From Cytobacillus stercorigallinarum (lineage in GTDB: Bacteria > Bacillota > Bacilli > Bacillales > Cytobacillaceae), in the NCBI RefSeq assembly GCF_014836495.1, contig NZ_JACSQT010000010.1:75710-116712 (forward strand): a stretch of DNA of 41,003 bases, read 5' to 3'. The notes beneath the pieces are model-generated. The model made no database searches, had not been told where the DNA came from, and saw nothing but the letters and a program-made list of their open reading frames with translations. This document shows positions 32,231-40,629 of this stretch, in pieces. A program made the position numbers and the translations under genes. The first letter of the stretch is position 1. Each line of letters opens with the position of its first letter.

Positions 32231-32802
32231 AATCTGAGACGTTTATAAAGGAGAAAAACAGCTTCATTATTGCAATTGCAGCCGTTTCTGGTGGAGGGAA
32301 AACAGAGATAACGAAGGCTTTGGTCAATCAGTTGCCACATGCTGTGGCGCTCCATTTTGATGGGTTTGCGTTAGCAGGACCGAGTAGTATCATCCAATGG
32401 ATTGAAAAGGGTGCGGACCCTCACGCATGGGACATCACTCCGATTGTAGAAGCGGTACAGCGATTTAAACAAAACTATGCTTATATTATTTTAGATTTTC
32501 CTTTTTCTTATCTTCATCAAGCGTTAGCTTCTGAAATTGATTTGTCCTTTTTCATAGATACACCGCTTGATATAGCTCTTGCACGAAGGATTGTAAGAGA
32601 TTTTGAGCTTTTAGAAGATATACACGACGATCTCCGTTTTTATTTAGAGAAGGGTAGAGGCGCCTATATCCATATGCTTGAGACAGCCAGGATGGATGCA
32701 GATAAAATCATCGATGGCACCTTAAGTAAAGAGGAGACAATGCAACAAATAATAGAAGAAGTGAACAGGAGAATAAAAGATGGGTCAGACAGCGATAGAT
32801 AA
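32227..32802 (+). CDS. P-loop nucleotide kinase, uridine kinase-like
   Basis: 191 residues. Walker A AAVSGGGKTEITKALV at about 17-32, an Asp-containing segment LHFDGFA resembling the phosphate-acceptor site of uridine/phosphoribulokinase-like enzymes, Walker B-like AYIILDFPF, and ARRIVRDF in the lid region. The substrate is not certain. Starts with GTG overlapping the previous stop and overlaps the ASCH gene by 23 bp. Confidence 0.83.
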   Translation: MKSETFIKEKNSFIIAIAAVSGGGKTEITKALVNQLPHAVALHFDGFALAGPSSIIQWIEKGADPHAWDITPIVEAVQRFKQNYAYIILDFPFSYLHQALASEIDLSFFIDTPLDIALARRIVRDFELLEDIHDDLRFYLEKGRGAYIHMLETARMDADKIIDGTLSKEETMQQIIEEVNRRIKDGSDSDR

Positions 32803-33241
32803 AATGTGGCAGCAATATCGACAACAACAACCAGAAGCGCCAGATACTTATGCAGCATGGGCGTTCGGTGATAGTGAGGAAATGGCGGAAGCTTTGGCGG
32901 AACTAGTTACAGAAGGAAAGAAAACAGCAACAGCATCCAATTACCTTTTATACGAGTTAGAAAATGAAGAGTTACCGCAAGTCGGACAGTTGAATATTAT
33001 TCTTGATGGTAAAGGGCTGCCACAAGCAATTGTAAAAACGACAAGTGTAACAATCGTACCTTTTGATGAAGTGACAGAGAGTCATGCATTTAATGAAGGA
33101 GAGGGAGATCGTTCGCTTGGCTATTGGAGAGAGGTACATGAAGCCTTTTTTAAACGAGAGTTAGCACCTTTAGGCAAAGACTTTCATGAAAAACTCCTCG
33201 TCGTATGTGAAGACTTTGAAGTTGTCTATAAAAAGGAGTGA
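32780..33241 (+). CDS. ASCH domain protein
   Basis: 153 residues. The ASCH fold signature is clear: AWAFGDSEEMAEALAELVTE followed by GKKTATAS, then LPQVGQLNIILDGKGLPQAI and ITKT-like VKTTSVTIVPFDEV, ending in YWREVHEAFF. ASCH proteins are predicted RNA-binding or nucleoside-hydrolysing proteins; one studied member hydrolyses N4-acetylcytidine. AGGAG lies upstream of the ATG. Co-transcribed with the kinase gene. Confidence 0.88.
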   Translation: MGQTAIDKMWQQYRQQQPEAPDTYAAWAFGDSEEMAEALAELVTEGKKTATASNYLLYELENEELPQVGQLNIILDGKGLPQAIVKTTSVTIVPFDEVTESHAFNEGEGDRSLGYWREVHEAFFKRELAPLGKDFHEKLLVVCEDFEVVYKKE

Positions 33242-33248
33242 CAAAACA

Positions 33249-33539
33249 ATGACGATTGTCTTTGAACTTGTAAGAATTATCGCTATCTTTTTAGTGTTAG
33301 GCTGGCTAGGTAGTGCGGCGTTAACAGCTGTCTATACAATAGGAGGAGAAACGGTTACGCAACCTTGGATGGGCTTTCTTGGTATATTACTTCTATTATT
33401 TGTGCTCTACCGGAATAAATGGCAATTTTCTGGTTGGTGTAAGGGGGAAGGAAGAGAGAAGCTATCAAAGCCTCTAACGAAAACAATGACGATGATAGCC
33501 CTCTTGCTTATCATTGTGCCATTTATTTATCACCCGTGA
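33249..33539 (+). CDS. Small membrane protein, unknown function
   Basis: 96 residues from the ATG at 33249, which follows AAAAGGAG; a longer in-frame reading starts inside the ASCH gene. Three hydrophobic helices, with a basic loop (YRNKWQFSGWCKGEGREK) between the second and third. No family recognised. It continues the kinase-ASCH transcript. Confidence 0.72.
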   Translation: MTIVFELVRIIAIFLVLGWLGSAALTAVYTIGGETVTQPWMGFLGILLLLFVLYRNKWQFSGWCKGEGREKLSKPLTKTMTMIALLLIIVPFIYHP

Positions 33540-33618
33540 GGATGAATGGTAAAAGAAGGGTTCAATATATTATATTCAATCAGTCATCGTATATAGATTA
33601 TAGAGGAGTATGTATAAT

Positions 33619-33990
33619 ATGAATAAAGAAGTGGATATAGTCAAGGAGTTACCTGCTCATAAGCGATACGATTATTTTATAAAAAAAGTTGTTGATTATG
33701 AAGAAGTCTGGGGGCTATATAAAGAAGGTTGGGCAGAAACAGAAGATTCAGAAGGAAGAAATTTAGTTCCATTCTGGCCAAAGAGTGAATTTGCGGAAAT
33801 TTGTGCTATGGGCGATTGGAAAGGGTATAAGCCAGCAAAAATAAACTTAGATGAATTTCTAAATAATTGGCTGCCTGGAATGATAAAAGATGAACTGAAA
33901 GTATCAGTTTTTTGGATTAATGGATATTCCGTGGTTGTGGAACCAGAAAGATTATTAGCAGATATGGAAGAGGAATTAGAGAACTACTAA
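33619..33990 (+). CDS. DUF2750 family protein
   Basis: 123 residues from the ATG at 33619 behind GAGGAGTA. KRYDYFIKKVVDYEEVWGLY, GWAETEDSEGRNLVPFWPKS and LDEFLNNWLPGMIKDELKVS are characteristic of DUF2750, a family with no assigned function often found near other small orphan proteins. Cytoplasmic, no signal or membrane segment. Own transcription unit with a strong terminator 109 bp downstream. Confidence 0.87.
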   Translation: MNKEVDIVKELPAHKRYDYFIKKVVDYEEVWGLYKEGWAETEDSEGRNLVPFWPKSEFAEICAMGDWKGYKPAKINLDEFLNNWLPGMIKDELKVSVFWINGYSVVVEPERLLADMEEELENY

Positions 33991-34098
33991 TAAGTGAATG
34001 AAATATATTTTTTAGTTCATAAATGTTAATTTGCCGACAGAAAGAAATGAACCCTTTATCTTGTATGTTTAAATAAAAAACACATCAAACCTGAAGTG

Positions 34099-34139
34099 AC
34101 CCCTTAAGTTGGACTAAAGAGTCCACTTAGGGGGTTTTT
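34099..34139. terminator. Bidirectional terminator, possibly IS-derived
   Basis: ACCCC-TTAAG-TTGGACT (34099-34115) pairs with AGTCC-ACTTA-GGGGGT around AAAG, then a T-tract. Flanking CACATCA and TGATGTG extend the symmetry. The GTGACCCC...AGTTGGAC sequence resembles IS3-family ends, so it may be a relic element. It separates convergent genes. Confidence 0.85.
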
Positions 34140-34174
34140 AGTTTAATAGTGATGTGCTATCTCGCAGTAGTTGG

Positions 34175-34429
34175 TTATTCTTTTTTAAAGCGGCTGCCTC
34201 TATTTAATAACTTCGCTTGTTTTTGTTGGATTCTTTCTTTGGCGGCTTTTGTTGTTTCGTGATCGATGATGATTTCAGTTATTTCGTCTTCCTTCATTGT
34301 AATAAGGAGCCATGTACCTTCGGCTGCGTCAGGAGGTAGGAGATGAGTTTCGATTATTTTTTCTACCTGCTCATCACCGACTAGGAGCGCAGCTTTACCT
34401 TCTTCTATCCTATCTAAAACAGCTTTCAT
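34175..34429 (-). CDS. DUF3006 family protein
   Basis: 84 residues. KAVLDRIEEGKAALLVGDE is the DUF3006 signature, followed by LPPDAAEGTWLLITMKEDEI and a basic C-terminal helix (AAKERIQQKQAKLL). DUF3006 genes usually stand next to ComEC/Rec2-like metallo-beta-lactamase genes, as here. Translated from the ATG at 34429, after AAAGGAG; function unknown, presumably linked to the upstream lipoprotein. Confidence 0.88.
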   Translation of the reverse strand: MKAVLDRIEEGKAALLVGDEQVEKIIETHLLPPDAAEGTWLLITMKEDEITEIIIDHETTKAAKERIQQKQAKLLNRGSRFKKE

Positions 34430-34447
34430 CACTCGACACCACTCCTT

Positions 34448-35545
34448 TTAAAAACAAATCATAGATTGGGCTTCAATTTCTTTCGCTTTGGCTGGACCAA
34501 TACCATCAATGCGTTGCAGGTCATCATAGGAAGTGAAAGGTCTTTTCTCGATGATTTCCTCGGCACGATCTGGACCTATTTCGTGGATTTGTTGCAGTGT
34601 TTCGCTATTCGCTTCATTAATTTTCACATGATTTGCGGGACAACTTTCACTTGCAACTCCCTCGTTAGCTTTGGTATCTTTCTGTTTTTTTACCCCTTTT
34701 TCAACGAGATAATCTCTACCATCTGATTGAATGATCACCGTCCCATTTTCTATCGTTCCGTACACGTTTATATTCATTTGCTGAAGGCGGTTCAATACTT
34801 CTTGATGCGGATGACCGTAAGAGTTGTCGGCACCAGCAGAGTAAATAGCGATTTCAGGATCGATTGCTTCTATAAATGCCTCGCTATTAGATGTATCTGA
34901 ACCATGATGAGCGATTTTGAAAATATCTGCTTCTAAGTTACCTGAAGCAAGCATCTCATTTTCGGCTGAAGTTTCAGCATCGCCTGTGAAGAGAAACGAT
35001 TGTTCTTTATACGTGACCTTCATCCCAATCGAGCTATTATTCAAATCTTCATCAACAGATGATGGATGAAGAATATCAATCTGGGCTGAACCAATAGTAA
35101 ATGATTCGCCCGCTCTTGGTATATGGAAAGCTGCTTCACTTTCAATAATGGCATCTAATGCGTCTTCATATACTTTCGACGTTGTTTCTGCTCCGCTCAT
35201 CCACACTTCTTTGACAGGAAAAGAGTCAAGGACTTCAGGCATTTGCCCAATATGATCAGCATGGGGATGAGAGCCAACGAGTAAGTCAATTTCTTTTACC
35301 CCAACTGATTGTAAATAGGGTACGACTTCATCGCCATCATGTCTCCCGCTATCTATTAAAATCGTAAAATCTTCACCTTGTAATAGTGTCGCATCTCCTT
35401 GATCTACATCAATATAGTGGGCTGTTAACGTTGGTGAAAATGTTGTTTGTTCTTCGGTTATTGTTTCAGTGGCACATGCCGTTAATGTAACGGTTAATAG
35501 TATAAAAATAAATAATAATGGTTTACGCCAATTATGTATTGTCAC
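34448..35545 (-). CDS. Lipoprotein with ComEC-like metallo-beta-lactamase domain and HhH tail
   Basis: 365 residues from a GTG at 35545 that follows AGGAG and begins the signal peptide; lipobox LTAC at about residue 21 anchors it outside the membrane. MBL-fold: HYIDVDQGDATLL, SHPHADHIGQMPEV (H-x-H-x-D-H zinc motif), FLFTGDAE and KIAHHGSDTS. This matches the nuclease-like MBL domain at the end of ComEC. The C-terminus NEANSETLQQIHEIGPDRAE and DDLQRIDGIGPAKAKEIEAQ is a ComEA-like helix-hairpin-helix DNA-binding motif. The protein thus joins the ComEA and ComEC extracellular parts, and probably acts on extracellular DNA (inference). Confidence 0.88.
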   Translation of the reverse strand: MTIHNWRKPLLFIFILLTVTLTACATETITEEQTTFSPTLTAHYIDVDQGDATLLQGEDFTILIDSGRHDGDEVVPYLQSVGVKEIDLLVGSHPHADHIGQMPEVLDSFPVKEVWMSGAETTSKVYEDALDAIIESEAAFHIPRAGESFTIGSAQIDILHPSSVDEDLNNSSIGMKVTYKEQSFLFTGDAETSAENEMLASGNLEADIFKIAHHGSDTSNSEAFIEAIDPEIAIYSAGADNSYGHPHQEVLNRLQQMNINVYGTIENGTVIIQSDGRDYLVEKGVKKQKDTKANEGVASESCPANHVKINEANSETLQQIHEIGPDRAEEIIEKRPFTSYDDLQRIDGIGPAKAKEIEAQSMICF

Positions 35546-35835
35546 GATGGTGTCACTCCTCTTTCGCACATTCGCTTCTTTGTTGATTATAATATAAAAG
35601 AAAAGGGAAATGTGGGAATCTGAATATTCCTTAAATAATGATAGAGATAGGTATGAAACTTGTCTAAACGGTCGAGATTAATTAGAATAGGATAGGGCAA
35701 GAGGAAATGGTTAAATATTGCTATCTGATTATGGACAATGTATGATGTAAAATGATGGAACGAATGGCTCATTACAGTATAAAGAACAGTAAAAACAGAT
35801 ATAAGCACTTATTTTATTTTATAGGATGATGGGTA

Positions 35836-36759
35836 ATGAAAAGAGCGAGAATTATATATAATCCAACTTCTGGTCGTGAAATTTTTAAAAGACATCTTGC
35901 AGAAGTATTAGAGAAATTCGAACGCGCAGGATATGAAACTTCTTGTCACGCGACAACAGGCGAAGGTGATGCGACAAAGGCTGCAAGGCTTGCAGTAGAG
36001 AGAAAATATGACCTTGTCGTAGCTGCTGGTGGAGATGGTACGATTAATGAAGTCGTCAATGGACTTGCAGAGCAGGAATTCCGCCCGCAACTCGGTATTA
36101 TTCCGACAGGGACAACGAATGATTTTGCTCGTGCATTGCACATCCCGCGTGATGTAGAAGCGGCAGCGGATATTATTGTCAAAGGTGAGAAGATTCCTGT
36201 TGATATTGGCCGTATGAATGAAAAGTATTTTATTAATATCGCTGGTGGCGGTCGTATTACAGAGCTCACATATGAAGTCCCAAGTAAGCTAAAAACGATG
36301 ATTGGTCAACTTGCCTACTATTTAAAAGGAATAGAAATGCTACCAAGTATTAAACCGGCTGATGTCACAATTGAATTCGATGGCAAAGTTTTTGAAGGAG
36401 AAGCGATGTTATTCCTTGTCGCTTTAACAAACTCTGTCGGCGGTTTTGAAAAATTAGCTCCAGATGCATCCATTAATGATGGCATGTTCACCTTATTGAT
36501 TTTGAAGAAAACCAATCTAGCAGAATTTATTCGCATTGCCACACTTGCCCTGCGTGGTGAGCATGTCAATGATCCACATGTTATTTATGCAAAAGCGAAT
36601 AGAATAAAAGTGTATTCAAAAGATCCGGTCATGCTGAACCTTGATGGCGAGTATGGTGGGGACACCCCAGCTGAATTTGTGAATTTGTATCGTCATTTAG
36701 ATGTATTTGTACCACTCAATCAAATACGTAAACAAGATCGCCCTGATTATCAAGGTTAA
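35836..36759 (+). CDS. dgkB: Diacylglycerol kinase DgkB
   Basis: 307 residues. Phosphorylates diacylglycerol released by lipoteichoic acid synthesis so that it re-enters phospholipid synthesis. RIIYNPTSGRE at the start, the nucleotide loop AAGGDGTINEVVNGL, the PTGTTNDFARAL block and the C-terminal DGEYGG are all those of the DgkB/YegS lipid kinase family. GGATGATGGG lies upstream of the ATG. In B. subtilis dgkB is followed by yefA (rlmCD); here an esterase gene and an IS separate them. Confidence 0.93.
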   Translation: MKRARIIYNPTSGREIFKRHLAEVLEKFERAGYETSCHATTGEGDATKAARLAVERKYDLVVAAGGDGTINEVVNGLAEQEFRPQLGIIPTGTTNDFARALHIPRDVEAAADIIVKGEKIPVDIGRMNEKYFINIAGGGRITELTYEVPSKLKTMIGQLAYYLKGIEMLPSIKPADVTIEFDGKVFEGEAMLFLVALTNSVGGFEKLAPDASINDGMFTLLILKKTNLAEFIRIATLALRGEHVNDPHVIYAKANRIKVYSKDPVMLNLDGEYGGDTPAEFVNLYRHLDVFVPLNQIRKQDRPDYQG

Positions 36760-36767
36760 GAATGAAT

Positions 36768-36807
36768 AAAAGCTACTGTCGTGATTGCTGCCTCAGTAGC
36801 TTTTTTT
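36768..36807 (+). terminator. Terminator of dgkB
   Basis: AAAAGCTACTG (36768-36778) pairs with CAGTAGCTTTT, followed by more T residues. Confidence 0.9.
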
Positions 36808-36830
36808 GAAAAAAGGGAAGAGGGGAAACC

Positions 36831-37541
36831 ATGAAAAAATGGCAATGGAAAGAATATAACCTGTCGATTCTTTTACCAGAAAATGAAACACCGCAACTGA
36901 CGATTATTGTTCAAGATGGCTCTTATTTATTTGCGCACTTCGAACACCACCCACTAAAGCATATCGCCTTTGTAGGTGTGGACCCGATCGATCGTAATAG
37001 AGAATACACTCCTTGGTATGCAAAAGTAGATGACTATGGCTATGAGGGTGAGGCAGATACATATTTATCGATGTTGAAAGAGGAGCTATTACCTTTTTTA
37101 CATAAAGAATTTCAGCTATCAATAGATCCGAAGCATGTAGGCATCGCAGGCGCATCGTTCGGAGCGCTCGTCTCCCTTTATTCTTTATTAACAAGGCGAA
37201 ATGATTTCGACTATTATTTCTTACTATCAGCTTCTCTCTGGTACCCTGACTTTCTATCATTCTTGCAAAAACAACCAGCCATCTCGGATGAGAAACATAT
37301 TTTCTGGTACGTGGGTGAAAAAGAAGGGGACGAGTATCCAAATATTCTTAGAGATATGGTACCTAATACAATAGAAGCTACAAAAGCACTTGATGAGAAG
37401 CTCGTACATCCGCATGCAAGCTTCCAGTTCATTACTGATGCGGAAGGGATTCATCGTCATCCTTATTTTGAGAAGTATTTTCGTGGGTTTATTCTTGAGG
37501 TGGAGGATCGGTTTGAAGCAAACATCACTAGTCATGCGTAA
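36831..37541 (+). CDS. Alpha/beta hydrolase, esterase D-like
   Basis: 236 residues, cytoplasmic. The nucleophile elbow is GIAGASFGALVSLYSLL, with Ser in G-x-S-x-G form, an esterase D / enterochelin-esterase-like family. YLSMLKEELLPFLHKEFQLS and the C-terminal HRHPYFEKYFRGF (candidate catalytic His region) also agree. AGAGGGGAAA precedes the ATG. It ends at its own terminator, into whose T-tract the IS element inserted. Substrate unknown. Confidence 0.85.
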   Translation: MKKWQWKEYNLSILLPENETPQLTIIVQDGSYLFAHFEHHPLKHIAFVGVDPIDRNREYTPWYAKVDDYGYEGEADTYLSMLKEELLPFLHKEFQLSIDPKHVGIAGASFGALVSLYSLLTRRNDFDYYFLLSASLWYPDFLSFLQKQPAISDEKHIFWYVGEKEGDEYPNILRDMVPNTIEATKALDEKLVHPHASFQFITDAEGIHRHPYFEKYFRGFILEVEDRFEANITSHA

Positions 37542-37560
37542 TGCATGGCTTTTTTATTTT
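37530..37560 (+). terminator. Terminator of the esterase gene
   Basis: AGTCATGC (37530-37537) pairs with GCATGGCT (37543-37550), followed by TTTTTATTTT. The last eight bases were duplicated when the IS inserted. Confidence 0.85.
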
Positions 37561-37651
37561 GGCTCTGTTAAAGGCAAATGTTGATATTTGATACCTGTCA
37601 AAAAACTTGATATAATTAACACAAGAACGAACATTCGAGGAGGTTTTCAAG

Positions 37652-38680
37652 GTGAGCAAAGCGTTTAGCAACTTATTAAAGCATATTGATAAATTGCCAC
37701 ACACTCAAAAAGAACAAGTTTATCAATGGGTTAAACGCTATGTTGAACCTTCTTCCTCCGCAGGTGGTCGTTTAATCAATGAAATGAGAGAAACTCGCTT
37801 CAAAGAAGGTTTTGAATGCCCTCATTGTACATCGGAACACGTTGTTCGATTCGGAAAGTACAATGGTCGCCAACGTTATCGTTGTAAGGCTTGTAGCAAA
37901 ACCTTTACTGATACAACCAATACCGTCTTGTACCGTACCCGAAAAGGAAACGAATGGATTACATTTGTTGATTGTATGTTCAAAGGTTATTCCCTCCGAA
38001 AGTCCGCTGAAATCGTAGGGGTTACTTGGGTTACGCTTTTTTATTGGAGACACAAACTGTTAAACGCTTTAAAGCAATTGGATGTTGAACATTTTGAAGG
38101 TATCGTTGAAATTGACGAGACCTATTTCCTATACTCTCAAAAGGGACAACGTGGCATTACTGACCGTAAACCTCGTAAACGTGGTGGAAAATCCAAGCAC
38201 AGAGGAATCAGCCACGAACAAGTTTGTGTCCTCGTTGCCAGAGACCGAACAAAAGCAACCATCTTCAAAGTTGCTTGTATGGGGCGTATTGTAAAACCGA
38301 AAGTCGATACCTTGATTGGTTCTAAACTATCCAAAGAAAACGTAATTGTAACCGATGCTTGGAGGGCTTACAAAACCTATGCAAAAGAAAAAGGTTTAGA
38401 GCATTACCGTATTAAATCAGACGGTGGCAAACACGTTATTAAGGGCTTATATCACATCCAAAATGTCAACGGTCTTCATTCTCGCTTAAAACAATGGATA
38501 GACCGTTTTAAAGGTGTGGCTACAAAGTATCTTGACAATTACCTTGCTTGGTTTTTATTTGTTGATAGTCGTAGTAACGAAAGTACAAATCAACATATAA
38601 AAGAATTCCTATTAACATCATTTGTATTTGAGATGACAGACACATATGACAGTTTGCGACAGTCAAAATTTACTGTGTAG
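37652..38680 (+). CDS. IS1595-family transposase
   Basis: 342 residues, GTG start after GAGGAGGT. N-terminal zinc ribbon CPHC...CKAC (about residues 56-80), a helix-turn-helix region with SLRKSAEIVGVTWVTLFYWR, then the ISXO2/IS1595 DDE domain: first Asp in EIDETYF, second Asp in VTDAWRAY, and a third position in HIQNVNGLHSRLKQWIDRFK, where Asn replaces Glu, as in DDN-type members. The reading frame is intact, so the transposase may be active. Confidence 0.93.
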   Translation: MSKAFSNLLKHIDKLPHTQKEQVYQWVKRYVEPSSSAGGRLINEMRETRFKEGFECPHCTSEHVVRFGKYNGRQRYRCKACSKTFTDTTNTVLYRTRKGNEWITFVDCMFKGYSLRKSAEIVGVTWVTLFYWRHKLLNALKQLDVEHFEGIVEIDETYFLYSQKGQRGITDRKPRKRGGKSKHRGISHEQVCVLVARDRTKATIFKVACMGRIVKPKVDTLIGSKLSKENVIVTDAWRAYKTYAKEKGLEHYRIKSDGGKHVIKGLYHIQNVNGLHSRLKQWIDRFKGVATKYLDNYLAWFLFVDSRSNESTNQHIKEFLLTSFVFEMTDTYDSLRQSKFTV

Positions 38681-38738
38681 TTTCCATTTGTTAGGGCAAA
38701 ATATTTTATTAATCCCTTATGAAATTGGAGGTCATTTA

Positions 38739-38903
38739 ATGCAAAGGTATTTAATCGGAATTGTAATGATTATTTGTGGAATAATACTCCTATTTATGGC
38801 AAAGGGAAGAAGTTTTTTAGAGATTGAACAGTCACTTGTGATTGCTTATTCCTTTTTAGTATTTGGTGTTATTTATATTTTTTATAAAATGCTTCGTAAG
38901 TGA
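38739..38903 (+). CDS. IS passenger gene, small membrane protein
   Basis: 54 residues. ATG at 38739 follows TTGGAGGT. Two hydrophobic helices (LIGIVMIICGIILLFMAKG and SLVIAYSFLVFGVIYIFYKM) joined by a short loop. It lies between the transposase stop and the internal terminator, so it travels with the element. IS1595 elements are known to carry passenger genes, but I do not recognise this one. Confidence 0.72.
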   Translation: MQRYLIGIVMIICGIILLFMAKGRSFLEIEQSLVIAYSFLVFGVIYIFYKMLRK

Positions 38904-38942
38904 TTATTATCTCCGCAAATAAAGAGTTTTTTCGCCCTTAAT

Positions 38943-38981
38943 AGTTCGGGAAACCAGTGAGAAGTGGTTTCCCGAACTTTT
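38943..38981. terminator. Terminator inside the IS
   Basis: AGTTCGGGAAACCA (38943-38956) and TGGTTTCCCGAACT (38965-38978) form a perfect 14-bp stem followed by a short T-tract. It insulates the element from the downstream rlmCD gene. Confidence 0.9.
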
Positions 38982-39119
38982 CTCCTAAAAATCAACATTA
39001 AAATTTAACAGAGCCTTTATTTTAAATTGAGGAAGAAACCTCCTTTCGTATTGCGCTTGTTTTTATGTTACAATCTGACTAGCGATTTGCACGGATTTTA
39101 AGAGAAGAGGAAGAATGAA

Positions 39120-40493
39120 ATGAAGCAAACATTACCTGTTAAGAAAAACGATTATATAGATGTTACTTTTGAAGATTTAACCCATGAAGGAGCGGGCGTG
39201 GCAAAGGTCGACGGTTATCCACTATTTGTCCCCAACGCCCTTCCAGGTGAAAAAGCGCAAATTAAAGTGCTTAAAACAAGCAAAGGCTACGGCTTCGGCA
39301 AACTGATCGAAACATACGAAGAAAGCCCATATCGCGTCACTGCCCCATGCCCAATTTACAAGGAATGTGGCGGCTGCCAGCTCCAGCATTTAAGCTACGA
39401 GGGCCAGCTACTAGCCAAGCAAAAGCAAGTCCGTGACGTGCTAACAAGAATAGGCAAGCTTGAAAACGTCACTGTTCACCCAACCCTTGGCATGAGCGAT
39501 CCATGGCGTTACCGCAATAAATCGCAAGTACCGATCGGCGAACATGAAGGCGGATTAATAGGTGGATTCTATCAACAACGTTCCCACCAAATCATAGATA
39601 TGAAATCTTGCCTCATTCAGCAAGAAAAAAATGATGAGGTTATTCAAAAAGTCAAAGACATCTGCAATAAAAATGGTGTACGTGCATACGATGAGCAGCG
39701 TCATAAAGGCGACCTTCGTCATATTATGGCCCGCTACGGATTAGTGACAGGTGATGTCATGATTGTCCTTGTCACAAAATCTAAAGATCTACCGAATAGA
39801 AAGAAAATCATCGCAGATATCACAGAGAATATTGCAGGTGTTAAATCAATCGTTCAAAATGTAAACAACAAGAAAACAAATGTCATCATGGGCGACGAAA
39901 CCCGTGTGCTCTGGGGACAAGAAGTGATCTATGACTATATTGGTGATGTCCGCTTCGCCATCTCAGCAAGATCCTTCTATCAAGTCAACCCAGAACAAAC
40001 AAAAGTCCTTTACGACAAAGCTCTAGAATACGCAGCACTCACAGGCAAAGAAGAAGTCATCGACGCCTACTGCGGCATCGGCACCATCTCACTCTTCCTT
40101 GCCCAAAAAGCAAAATTCGTCTTTGGCGTCGAAATCGTCCCCGAAGCCATCGAAGACGCCAAACGCAACGCCGAACTAAACAACATCACCAACGCAAACT
40201 TCGCCGTCGGTAAAGCAGAAGAAATCATCCCAGCCTGGTACGAAAAAGGCCACAAAGCAGACGTCCTCGTCGTCGACCCACCAAGAAAAGGCTGCGACGA
40301 AGCACTGTTGCAAACCATTATTGACATGAAACCGAAGAAGGTTGTTTATGTGTCATGTAATCCTGGGACATTAGCACGAGATTTAAGGGTGCTTGAGGAT
40401 GGGGGGTATCGGACTGTAGAGGTGCAGCCGGTGGATATGTTTCCGCAGACGACGCATGTGGAAGCAGTAGCTAAACTAACTTTGGTATTGTAA
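39120..40493 (+). CDS. rlmCD: 23S rRNA (uracil-5-)-methyltransferase RlmCD
   Basis: 457 residues. SAM-dependent m5U methyltransferase modifying 23S rRNA (two uridines by one enzyme in Bacillus). N-terminal TRAM domain ([20 protein letters not shown]), 4Fe-4S cysteines in [23 protein letters not shown]-binding [24 protein letters not shown] with downstream [14 protein letters not shown], which carries the catalytic Cys. Start follows AGAGGAAG. Codon usage is unusual: C-ending codons dominate from about 40010 to 40310, then G-ending codons from about 40380. A terminator lies about 100 bp downstream. Confidence 0.93.
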   Translation: MKQTLPVKKNDYIDVTFEDLTHEGAGVAKVDGYPLFVPNALPGEKAQIKVLKTSKGYGFGKLIETYEESPYRVTAPCPIYKECGGCQLQHLSYEGQLLAKQKQVRDVLTRIGKLENVTVHPTLGMSDPWRYRNKSQVPIGEHEGGLIGGFYQQRSHQIIDMKSCLIQQEKNDEVIQKVKDICNKNGVRAYDEQRHKGDLRHIMARYGLVTGDVMIVLVTKSKDLPNRKKIIADITENIAGVKSIVQNVNNKKTNVIMGDETRVLWGQEVIYDYIGDVRFAISARSFYQVNPEQTKVLYDKALEYAALTGKEEVIDAYCGIGTISLFLAQKAKFVFGVEIVPEAIEDAKRNAELNNITNANFAVGKAEEIIPAWYEKGHKADVLVVDPPRKGCDEALLQTIIDMKPKKVVYVSCNPGTLARDLRVLEDGGYRTVEVQPVDMFPQTTHVEAVAKLTLVL

Positions 40494-40497
40494 CCCA

Positions 40498-40570
40498 AAA
40501 ATAAACTTTTCCGAACTAAAATAAACTTTTCCGATTCAGGACCGATTTTCGTTAAAATAAACATTTCCGA
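40498..40570. repeat. Three direct repeats AAAATAAAC(T/A)TTTCCGA
   Basis: Near-identical 17-mers at 40498-40514, 40518-40534 and 40554-40570 (spacing 20 and 36), directly after the rlmCD stop. The third has one substitution. Short GATTC repeats follow. Origin unknown; possibly an intergenic repeat family. Confidence 0.75.
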
Positions 40571-40593
40571 TTCTCGATTCTGATTCAATATTC

Positions 40594-40629
40594 TCCCGGG
40601 TTTTCCTCAATAGGAATCCGGGATTTTTT
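40594..40629 (+). terminator. Terminator of rlmCD
   Basis: TCCCGG (40594-40599) and CCGGGA (40618-40623), with inner TTTCCT/AGGAA arms, followed by six T. Confidence 0.88.

Larger units (their letters stand above)
37561..39015. mobile_element. IS1595-family insertion sequence, complete, with 8-bp TSD
   Basis: 1,455 bp. Left end GGCTCTGTTAAA (37561-37572) and right end TTTAACAGAGCC (39004-39015) are perfect 12-bp inverted repeats; after five unmatched bases the symmetry resumes with ATGTTGAT-TTT. The flanks 37553-37560 and 39016-39023 are both TTTATTTT, the 8-bp target duplication expected for IS1595. The element carries a transposase gene, a small passenger gene and an internal terminator. 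The perfect TSD and intact frames suggest recent insertion. Confidence 0.95.

Noticed and set aside
36904..37341. 145-codon minus-strand frame antisense to the esterase gene
   Set aside because: Shadow of a well-supported alpha/beta hydrolase gene; codon bias and motifs are on the plus strand.
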